Source: Chitinophagaceae bacterium
GTDB taxonomy: Bacteria; Bacteroidota; Bacteroidia; Chitinophagales; Chitinophagaceae
Assembly: GCA_021151685.1 (NCBI GenBank)
Contig: JAGKWS010000058.1
Coordinates: 1-24,971, forward strand
Direction of reading: 5' to 3'
Length of the DNA stretch: 24,971 bases
Below, one piece after another: positions 1 through 6,628 of the stretch (positions are counted from its first letter, which is position 1; each line of letters starts with the position of its first letter). The notes under the pieces were generated by a model that saw only the letters and a program-made list of their open reading frames with translations, ran no database searches and had not been told where the DNA came from. The translations under genes were made by a program, and so were the position numbers.

Positions 1-2326
1 GTGCAAATATTATCTGTACTTGTTTGTCGGCAGCGAGTTGGCTGGTAGATTTAATGACCTCTTTTATCAACGATGCAATATCCACCGTTTGCAGGTGCAG
101 TTTTTGTCTGCCCGATTCGTACTTCTCCAGATTGAGTACCTGTGTTATCAAATGACTCAAACGCTCTATCTCAGCCACAATGTTTCCCAGGTACTGCTGT
201 CTGGTTTCTTCGTCCATATCGGGATAGTCGTACACTATTTCCGACATGGCTCTGATGGACGTAAGTGGTGTTCTTAGTTCGTGTGTAACGGTGTATAGGA
301 ATTCATCCTTCAGTGTATCGGCTTGTACCAGCTGGTCATTGGCCTGTTGCAGCAGGGTAGTGGCGCGGGTCAGTTCAATTGATTTTCTTCTTAGCTCTTT
401 ATTCAGTTCCAGCACCTGTTGCGATTCCCGTACGATATCCAATACCTCATCGAGGTTTATATGTTCTTCCTTGGTAATGTTGCTCATCATAAAACGCGCA
501 GAAGCCGAACCAATAATTCCAGATAATATTTTTTCAGAGAACACAACTATTCTGGGGTCTGCCTCTTTATTGTCGGTGTTTATCTGATGTCGTTGTGCGT
601 ATGATGCTATGAGCCTATACGCTCTTTCCCTACCTATAAAATTGGCCATCAACCTGCGAATGTCGGCTATGTATGCAGTGCCTTTCCACACACTTCTACG
701 TTCGCTACCATCGGTTTCGTACATCACATTCGTAAATATTTCTGCCTGAAACAGCTCTTCGGGCGTAGCCTTTGAGAATAGAGATACCGACACAAATACG
801 CCCACATTGGTGAGCATACTCCAAAACACAGCGTGTGCAAGCGGGCCAAATTCGGCAAGGCCCAACAAGTGTGTAGGTGCCAGCCACCATAACCCCCATG
901 GGCCATTGTGCAGTATGTTTGTACTGGCAAAGCCGGCTTCTATCCATGATGGAAATACCAATGTGTACCACCATATAACAAAGCCCGATATTATGGCCGC
1001 AATTGCCCCCTTACGGGTAGCGCCTTTCCAGAAAAGGCCACCAAATATTGCAGGCGCAAACTGTGCCACCGCCGCCATAGATACTACACCTATAGAAACA
1101 AGTGGGAAATATGCTGCTACATACCTATCATACAAGTAGGCAAGCAACAAAATAATGACGATACTGGCGCGGCGGATGAACAAGATAAGGCTGGACAATG
1201 GTTTGCTGGATACCCGCAGCCGGAATGCTGAGAGGATGGTGGGAAGTATAAGATGGTTACTAACCATTGTTGCCAATGCTATTGTTTCTACAATAATCAT
1301 GCTACTGGCTGCAGACAAACCGCCTAAATATACCATCACCCCCAATGAATGGGCACCCGAGGCAAGTGGGATAGAAAGCACATATGTATCGGCATCGGCA
1401 CCGGCGGGCATCATTAGTTTGCCGGCAATAGCTATGGGCAATACAAATAAATTGATAAGCAACAGGTAGAGCGGGAACCGCCACATGGCGTGCCTTATGT
1501 GCTGCTCATTGGTATTTTCTACCACTGCCACCTGAAACTGCCTTGGCAACATTATCAGCGACATCATTGCTACCAATAACATGGCAATCCAGTTGCTGTA
1601 TGGTGCATCCCCACTCAGGTTCAACATCTTTTCCAAATGATGTTCTTTGGCCGCTGTTGTTAAGTCATCAAAGCCATTATATATGCCGTATGTAACAAAA
1701 ACACCGGCCGCTACAAAAACAACCAGCTTCACTACCGACTCGAATGCTACGGCCGTCACCACACCTTCGTGCCGCTCTGATGAATCTACAGATCTTGTTC
1801 CAAACAAGATGATAAACGCCATCATGATGATGGCGATATACAACGAATCGTCGACATGTACCGGCAATTTTGTGCTGAGTGGTGTGCCGGTAATAACATG
1901 ATAACTGTTGGAAATTGCTTTTAGCTGTAGCGATATATATGGAATGATACCGATAACACAACACAGCGTTACTATGATGCCCAGACTGAAGTTCTTGCCA
2001 TAGCGGGTAGAGATAAAGTCGGCAATGGTACTGATGTTTTGAGCCTTACAAATGCGCACAATCTTCTGTAATACCGGCAGGAATAGTGTACACATAATAA
2101 GCGGCCCCAGATAGATTGTCAGAAATGCCGGCCCACTATTTGCCGCAGAGCCAACACTGCCATAGTATGTCCATCCGGTACAGTATACAGCCAAAGACAG
2201 AGCATATACCCAGCCGCCGCCAGTAGTAGATTTTTTGCTTGCCGAACGACGCTCTGTTACATAAGCAATGACGAAGAGCAATGCCAGATATGCCAGAGAT
2301 ATGACTACAACAAGTGTTTCATTCAT
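1..2326 (-). CDS. Sodium/solute symporter-histidine kinase hybrid (CrbS/CbrA-like), 3' end beyond window
   Basis: I translated the minus strand from the ATG at 2326 and it stays open for 775 codons to the window edge, so the C-terminal ATPase domain is not seen. Residues ~1-490 form a many-helix membrane domain of the SSS family. A helical stretch around residues 590-605 containing GIIGSASARFMM resembles the STAC linker of CbrA/CrbS kinases. A coiled region follows, then a HisKA box with HELRTPL, where the phospho-acceptor is His682. No PAS domain is evident between them. In the known families such hybrids sense or import a small substrate and signal to a response regulator; CrbS controls acs in Vibrio and Pseudomonas. 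The start overlaps the end of the preceding small gene by 8 nt (ATGAATGA), which suggests translational coupling. The family call is strong; the acetate link is inferred from the porin, symporter and acs neighbours. Confidence 0.9.
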   Translation of the reverse strand, partial: MNETLVVVISLAYLALLFVIAYVTERRSASKKSTTGGGWVYALSLAVYCTGWTYYGSVGSAANSGPAFLTIYLGPLIMCTLFLPVLQKIVRICKAQNISTIADFISTRYGKNFSLGIIVTLCCVIGIIPYISLQLKAISNSYHVITGTPLSTKLPVHVDDSLYIAIIMMAFIILFGTRSVDSSERHEGVVTAVAFESVVKLVVFVAAGVFVTYGIYNGFDDLTTAAKEHHLEKMLNLSGDAPYSNWIAMLLVAMMSLIMLPRQFQVAVVENTNEQHIRHAMWRFPLYLLLINLFVLPIAIAGKLMMPAGADADTYVLSIPLASGAHSLGVMVYLGGLSAASSMIIVETIALATMVSNHLILPTILSAFRLRVSSKPLSSLILFIRRASIVIILLLAYLYDRYVAAYFPLVSIGVVSMAAVAQFAPAIFGGLFWKGATRKGAIAAIISGFVIWWYTLVFPSWIEAGFASTNILHNGPWGLWWLAPTHLLGLAEFGPLAHAVFWSMLTNVGVFVSVSLFSKATPEELFQAEIFTNVMYETDGSERRSVWKGTAYIADIRRLMANFIGRERAYRLIASYAQRHQINTDNKEADPRIVVFSEKILSGIIGSASARFMMSNITKEEHINLDEVLDIVRESQQVLELNKELRRKSIELTRATTLLQQANDQLVQADTLKDEFLYTVTHELRTPLTSIRAMSEIVYDYPDMDEETRQQYLGNIVAEIERLSHLITQVLNLEKYESGRQKLHLQTVDIASLIKEVIKSTSQLAADKQVQIIFA

Positions 2327-2534
2327 GCTGGTTGCTATTGGGTTTTGATTCGATTACACTTCGAATCATAAGAAAAATAATGCCAGATAACCACAAAACG
2401 CCCGTATAGACATAAAACGCAGGGATACCAGCCACTGTGTATGTGGAATTGGCTATCGTGAGTAGGGGATAGCTCAGTAACAACATCAGGAGTGCGGCAA
2501 CAAGAAAGTAAACTGGTTTCTTTTTCAAATGCAT
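2319..2534 (-). CDS. Small two-helix membrane protein, DUF3311-like, partner of the symporter-kinase
   Basis: This is a 71-aa protein starting MHLKKKPVYF, with two predicted transmembrane segments (about residues 8-27 and 37-58). The pattern YPLL...GIPAFYVYTGVLW is typical of the short DUF3311-type proteins found beside SSS transporters. A longer reading from 2564 is possible, but that ATG lies inside the 3' arm of a GC-rich hairpin, so I prefer the ATG at 2534. Its TGA sits inside the start of the symporter-kinase (8-nt overlap), so the two are probably co-translated and may form a complex. The family assignment is from memory of the pattern; a function as a stabilising subunit is inference. 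Confidence 0.75.
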   Translation of the reverse strand: MHLKKKPVYFLVAALLMLLLSYPLLTIANSTYTVAGIPAFYVYTGVLWLSGIIFLMIRSVIESKPNSNQHE

Positions 2535-2552
2535 CAGTATATAAAAGTAATG

Positions 2553-2579
2553 AAGGGTGGGCATTTTTTGCCCACCCTT
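2553..2579 (-). terminator. Intercistronic GC-rich hairpin, terminator or attenuator
   Basis: An 11-bp perfect stem (AAGGGTGGGCA with its complement) closes a 5-nt loop. Read on the minus strand it is followed only by a loosely T-rich stretch. It lies after the 72-aa membrane protein gene and 18 nt before the next start, so it should terminate or attenuate the porin-symporter transcript while letting some message reach the symporter-kinase. Confidence 0.65.
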
Positions 2580-2605
2580 TAGGTATGTCTGTGTTTTATA
2601 TATTA

Positions 2606-2824
2606 CTAATCATCGTATTCTCCCTTTAGGGCATAGGTGCCAAAAGTGAACAAGCCGCCAACAATAATTGGTGTAAGCACAAATAATATCACGATGCCAA
2701 AAACAAGGTCATCTTGTTTTCCCGAGCTCAGTTTGGGCAACCCGAATATAAACACACAGAAATAGGCTGCGGCCAGTGCCAATGCCAGCCATACAATGCC
2801 AGCCATTCTTTTTATCTGATTCAT
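2606..2824 (-). CDS. Small membrane protein accompanying the MFS symporter (DUF6814-like)
   Basis: This 72-aa protein starts MNQIKRMAGIVWLALALAAA and has two predicted transmembrane segments (residues ~8-28 and 40-65), a short hydrophilic link containing SGKQDD, and a charged end (KGEYDD). It lies 23 nt after the MFS symporter gene in the same direction. Short two-helix proteins of this kind regularly follow MHS-type transporters in Bacteroidota and are sometimes labelled MFS small subunit or DUF6814; that label is from memory. A role in transporter assembly or stability is inference. A GC-rich hairpin follows directly downstream. Confidence 0.75.
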   Translation of the reverse strand: MNQIKRMAGIVWLALALAAAYFCVFIFGLPKLSSGKQDDLVFGIVILFVLTPIIVGGLFTFGTYALKGEYDD

Positions 2825-2847
2825 AAATAATAATTTGATGGTGTTAA

Positions 2848-4377
2848 TTAGTCGTTTACCCTTGTTTTCTTTTCATTGATATACAGAATGCCTATCACAA
2901 AACATACAGCCCCTATTATTATGGGGTACCAGAGTCCTTCCAGATACCATGTAGCATCACCGGCCTCTTTCGATTTGCTTACAAGGTAAGTAGCTACGGT
3001 AGGTAGCAATCCGCCAAATATGCCATTGCCTACATGATAAGGGAGCGACATAGATGTGTAGCGAATTTTAACCGGGAACATCTCTACCAGAAAGGCTGCA
3101 ATAGGCCCGTACACTACCGTTACAAAAATCACCTGAATAAATACCAGAAATACCAGCATCCATTTATCTGATTGATTCAGCAGGACAGATTTGGAGATTT
3201 TAGCGGGTGTTGCATCCACAATGCCATTGGCTTTGGTGGTTACACTGCTGTCAAATGTATATACGGTGCCGTCGGTATAGCTTCGAACTGTGGTATAGGT
3301 TTGCACCATATCTCCACCGGATGTTTGTTTTGATGCCGTTTTGTCAACCCGTGCATCGGCAATTTCGGTCTTGGCTTTCACGTTGGTTACCTCAAACATC
3401 TTTTGGTAAATAGGACGATAGCTTAGAATAGCTACTATTATGCCAGCCATCATCACTTTTTTGCGGCCTATTCTGTCGCTGAGGCCACCAAATACCACAA
3501 AGAAGGGTGTACCCATTATTAAGGCAATGGCCACCAGACTATCTGTTTGGGCACTTTCTACATTACATACCTTTTGTATAAAACTAAGTGCATAGAATTG
3601 CCCGGTGTACCAAACAACACCCTGGCCCATTGTTGCGCCAAAAAGTGCCAACAACACATATTTCATGTTAAGCCGGTTACCAAAACTCTCTTTTAATGGA
3701 TTGGTACTTACTTTCCCCTCTGCTTTTGCCTTTGCAAACAATGGCGACTCGTGCATGTTGCGCCTAATGACATAAGATACCATTATCATAACTATAGATA
3801 CCCAAAACGGTACGCGCCAGCCCCACTCATCAAATTGTTCTTTCGATAAGATGGTTTTTGTGGTGAGTATCACCAACAGCGATACAAACAAACCTACAGT
3901 GGCGGTCGTTTGTATCCACGATGTCCAGTAGCCGCGCCTGTTGGCAGGGGCATGTTCTGCTACATAAGTGGCGGCACCTCCGTATTCGCCGCCAAGTGCC
4001 AGCCCTTGTAAAAGCCTGAGAATCAGTACTGCAAGTGGTGCCAGAAACCCTATGGTTTCATAGCCGGGTATACATCCTATCAGGAAAGTAGCACCACCCA
4101 TTAGCAGTAGTGTCATCATAAAGGTGTACTTGCGCCCAACTATGTCGCCAAGTCGGCCAAAGAACAAAGCCCCGAATGGACGAACCACAAAACCTGCGGC
4201 AAAAGTGGCCAGCGTGGAGAGGAAAGCGGCTGTTGGGTTGCTTTGGGGAAAAAACTTTGTGGATATGGTAGCAGCAAGGCTGCCGAAAATGTAAAAATCA
4301 TACCACTCTATCAGCGTACCTACCGACGATGCCGAAATGACCTTCCATATGCCTGTCGTATTATTATTTGTACTCAT
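2848..4377 (-). CDS. MFS transporter, metabolite:H+ symporter (MHS) family
   Basis: This 509-aa inner-membrane protein shows the MHS hallmarks: EWYDFYIFGSLA at residues 24-35, motif A GRLGDIVGRK at 74-83, RLLQGLALGGEYGGA at 121-135, and the second-half copy GLSDRIGRKK at 298-307. Members of the family (ProP, KgtP, ShiA types) import small organic acids or zwitterions with protons. Placement between a porin and a symporter-kinase, with acs nearby, favours a mono- or dicarboxylate; this is inference. Residues ~326-405 form a long hydrophilic insert between predicted helices 9 and 10, expected to face the periplasm. It is rich in Thr, Ser and Lys and makes the protein longer than typical ~430-460-residue MHS members. 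The gene is 35 nt from the porin gene and likely in one operon. Confidence 0.9.
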   Translation of the reverse strand: MSTNNNTTGIWKVISASSVGTLIEWYDFYIFGSLAATISTKFFPQSNPTAAFLSTLATFAAGFVVRPFGALFFGRLGDIVGRKYTFMMTLLLMGGATFLIGCIPGYETIGFLAPLAVLILRLLQGLALGGEYGGAATYVAEHAPANRRGYWTSWIQTTATVGLFVSLLVILTTKTILSKEQFDEWGWRVPFWVSIVMIMVSYVIRRNMHESPLFAKAKAEGKVSTNPLKESFGNRLNMKYVLLALFGATMGQGVVWYTGQFYALSFIQKVCNVESAQTDSLVAIALIMGTPFFVVFGGLSDRIGRKKVMMAGIIVAILSYRPIYQKMFEVTNVKAKTEIADARVDKTASKQTSGGDMVQTYTTVRSYTDGTVYTFDSSVTTKANGIVDATPAKISKSVLLNQSDKWMLVFLVFIQVIFVTVVYGPIAAFLVEMFPVKIRYTSMSLPYHVGNGIFGGLLPTVATYLVSKSKEAGDATWYLEGLWYPIIIGAVCFVIGILYINEKKTRVND

Positions 4378-4412
4378 TGTGTCTTTATTGAAATGTTATG
4401 AATATGGTTTTC

Positions 4413-5807
4413 TTAGAGAGCTACCTGAAATTGTACAATCATCTCGCCCTTTCTGTCTTTTTGTTCTTTCGTTGAGGCATCGTACAAGGGTCTGGATGAG
4501 TACTGGGCTGTTATTTTGGCGTTATGTGCATCCAAAAACAGATTGGCACCAGCGTCCCAGTACATTCCCGCAGAGTTGAGTGCTTCAAAGTTTTTATATG
4601 CCACAGATGCAATGGGCTGTAGTCTGAATTTTGTGCTGATGGTTTTTGGCAATAGAAGCCCGGCTTGCACATGCGCTATTGTGCCGGTTCCCAAAAGAAC
4701 TCTTGCGTTGCCGGGGCCTTCCAAAACTCTACTTGCGGCAGGCACAGCCGTATTGGTGGTTCCTGTATTCATGATACCTGTGGTGCGCATGTAGTTGGGG
4801 CCAAAGTCGAAATTGTACCATACGCCGTACACCGTAACGGCCATATTATTTTCTTTTTTGCCGATAGGCATATCCAAATACACATCGCCAGACCATAACA
4901 TGATGTTGTGCTTTGTTACTTCACCAGTTGCGCTACTGCTCATGGTGCCTCTTTTCTGTTCGTAAAATCCTGCCCCCACATTCAATACTCTCTTAGAGCC
5001 AACATATGTGCCTACCCTGTATGGTAGCAGGTTGCTCTCCTGATCCCAAAACTGATAATCGACATAGCCGCCCAGTGCGGTGGCTCCATCGCCGTTGTTA
5101 TCTACTGCTACGCCCGCACTGTCTGTTGGTTTTAGATTGGTGGCAAAAGGTTTATCGGCATTAAACTGATAATGCAATCTTTTGTAGGTACCCTTCACAT
5201 AAACGCCATATTGCCGTGCAAACTGGTCGCCATTCTCGATAGTGGGCCAGTTGTAGACCGGTGCATCTATCATCATGAAGGTGAGCGTACTGGCAGAAGT
5301 GAGTCTTGAGACACCGTTCCAATAGTGGAGTCCGGCACCTGCAGACAGACTGAATTTATTTTTCTGACCATCGGCACCAATTGCGGGTACAACTGCATAC
5401 TCGTTGTACGCATCATGGAAAAACAGCTGAGGCTTTTTTCCTTGTCCGTAGCCACCAGTGCCAGTTGTGCCGCTGCCACCGCCATTTACGAAAGTTTGGT
5501 TGTTGATGCCGTAGTGCATCAGTATGAGGTATCGTGGTGATATTTGTGCATAAGCCAACATGCGCAGCCTTCTTGCGCCTATGTCGGTTGTGTTGTCGGT
5601 GGGCACACCGTTTACCATTGTTCCCGGATTGTTTTCATTATACCTGGCCCATATCTGGCTCCACATCAAAAAACGGATGTACTTACTACCTTCCTGATTC
5701 AGGCTCATTTTCAACCCCGAACCATAGTGTTCTGAGTTTTGTGCCTTAGAAACAATTGGCATTTGCAACGCTGCCAAAGCGGTAACCGTGAATATTGCTT
5801 TTTTCAT
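4413..5807 (-). CDS. Outer-membrane porin of the carboxylate uptake operon
   Basis: This 464-aa protein has a clear signal peptide (MKKAIFTVTALAAL...SKA, cut near residue 22). Alternating hydrophobic/aromatic strands follow, including IRFLMWSQIWARY, LHYQFNADKPF and MAVTVYGVWYNFDFG, as expected of a 14-18-stranded beta-barrel. It resembles the Bacteroidota porins often described as phosphate-selective porin O/P-like. It is the first gene of the minus-strand operon, so its likely job is to pass the solute taken up by the adjacent symporter. The substrate cannot be read from sequence. The last residue is Leu rather than the common terminal Phe. A 162-bp palindromic element begins only 21 bp upstream of the start codon, so the promoter lies in or beyond that element. 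Confidence 0.8.
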   Translation of the reverse strand: MKKAIFTVTALAALQMPIVSKAQNSEHYGSGLKMSLNQEGSKYIRFLMWSQIWARYNENNPGTMVNGVPTDNTTDIGARRLRMLAYAQISPRYLILMHYGINNQTFVNGGGSGTTGTGGYGQGKKPQLFFHDAYNEYAVVPAIGADGQKNKFSLSAGAGLHYWNGVSRLTSASTLTFMMIDAPVYNWPTIENGDQFARQYGVYVKGTYKRLHYQFNADKPFATNLKPTDSAGVAVDNNGDGATALGGYVDYQFWDQESNLLPYRVGTYVGSKRVLNVGAGFYEQKRGTMSSSATGEVTKHNIMLWSGDVYLDMPIGKKENNMAVTVYGVWYNFDFGPNYMRTTGIMNTGTTNTAVPAASRVLEGPGNARVLLGTGTIAHVQAGLLLPKTISTKFRLQPIASVAYKNFEALNSAGMYWDAGANLFLDAHNAKITAQYSSRPLYDASTKEQKDRKGEMIVQFQVAL

Positions 5808-5828
5808 GTCCGATGTTTTTGTTTCTCT

Positions 5829-5990
5829 GAGCCGGTTTAAGATTTATTCATTGCGTTTCTTATTGTTGTGTTTGGCTGCAACTTCGTTACATTTTTCGCC
5901 ATAGGAAGGACTATGGCTGCAACATGTGCCTCGTTTCGCTCAAATACAACTGTCATAATAAACACAAGCAATAAATCTTAAAACAGGCTC
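5829..5990. repeat. Palindromic GAGCC element, copy 1
   Basis: This 162-bp element begins GAGCCGGTTTAAGATTTATT and ends with the imperfect complement (AATAAATCTTAAAACAGGCTC, read to 5990). The left half aligns with the reverse complement of the right half along nearly its whole length. The centre is a perfect 7-bp stem, GCCATAG with CTATGGC (5898-5904 and 5911-5917), around the loop GAAGGA. A second copy at 8543-8703 in the same orientation is roughly 85-90% identical by eye. It has no coding capacity. This looks like a MITE-type or REP-like interspersed repeat. No clear target duplication flanks this copy. The 87 bp between it and the next gene (5991-6077) hold nothing else I recognise. Confidence 0.85.
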
Positions 5991-6077
5991 TTAAAATTTT
6001 GTCAAAACAAAAGTTGATAGATTCACGGTCTTTACGAATTCTCATATATATCGGTGGTAAGCAGATACTTTTTTATG

Positions 6078-6500
6078 CTATTTACGCTTGAATCGCTCCC
6101 ATTTTATGACCATAAATTTGTCGCCCAATTCGGTCACAACACAGCCTGCAGATTTAAGTGCCTCCTTTTCGCTGAAAAAGCTCACTAATTCGTTGTGTGT
6201 GAGTACTTTATAGGTAGGGCGATAGTCGAAGTTTTCCGGTGCTTTTATGTTGTATTTGCGTATCCAATTCATAACAGAAACATGGCTTACACCCAGTATG
6301 CGTTCTATTTCGCGCAGTGTAACACCTTCTATGTATAGCTGCAATGCCTTTATTACATAGTAGGGGTCTATGCTTTTCCCTTCCTTCATCACCGAGAAAA
6401 AGTAGCTGCACTGCTTGCATTTGTAGCGTTGCTTTCCTTTGGCAGTGCCGCTTTTCACAATTTCATCAGACTTGCATTTGGGGCAAAACATTTCTTTCAT
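6078..6500 (-). CDS. IS1 InsA-like zinc-ribbon and helix-turn-helix protein, probable DNA-binding regulator
   Basis: This 140-aa protein starts at the ATG at 6500. Residues 6-31 form a zinc ribbon with cysteine pairs CPKC and CKQC and the QRYKC signature of the IS1 InsA / IS1595 N-terminal domain. Residues ~50-81 form a helix-turn-helix (TLREIERILGVSHVSVMNWI) like HTH_Tnp_IS1. The last ~55 residues show no transposase catalytic domain; they look like a small soluble region ending VIKWERFKRK. There is no InsB-like DDE partner nearby, so it is not an active IS1. It lies head to head with acs, 128 bp from the preferred acs start, which suggests a domesticated transposase DNA-binding protein used as a regulator. 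The domain call is solid; the regulatory role is inference. Confidence 0.75.
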   Translation of the reverse strand: MKEMFCPKCKSDEIVKSGTAKGKQRYKCKQCSYFFSVMKEGKSIDPYYVIKALQLYIEGVTLREIERILGVSHVSVMNWIRKYNIKAPENFDYRPTYKVLTHNELVSFFSEKEALKSAGCVVTELGDKFMVIKWERFKRK

Positions 6501-6519
6501 GTCTTAAAATTAAATAGTC

Positions 6520-6529
6520 AGGTATACCT
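6520..6529. promoter_or_regulatory. 10-bp perfect palindrome in the divergent regulator-acs control region
   Basis: AGGTATACCT is a perfect palindrome lying 20 bp upstream of the zinc-ribbon/HTH gene start and ~100 bp upstream of acs. A related half-site, CTATACC, follows at 6541-6547. A candidate operator for the adjacent DNA-binding protein. A palindrome this short can arise by chance, so confidence is low. Confidence 0.3.
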
Positions 6530-6628
6530 TTTTAGCATAACTATACCAAATTAGCAATATAAATAACGGTTGCCCAAAATGTTTGAGTAACTATGCAGTA
6601 TCAAACAACGATCAAAAACGCAACTGTT

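Noticed and set aside
807..1901. Several plus-strand frames in the first 2 kb
   Set aside because: The minus strand here encodes one continuous SSS-kinase protein open to the window edge, with clear transporter and HisKA motifs.
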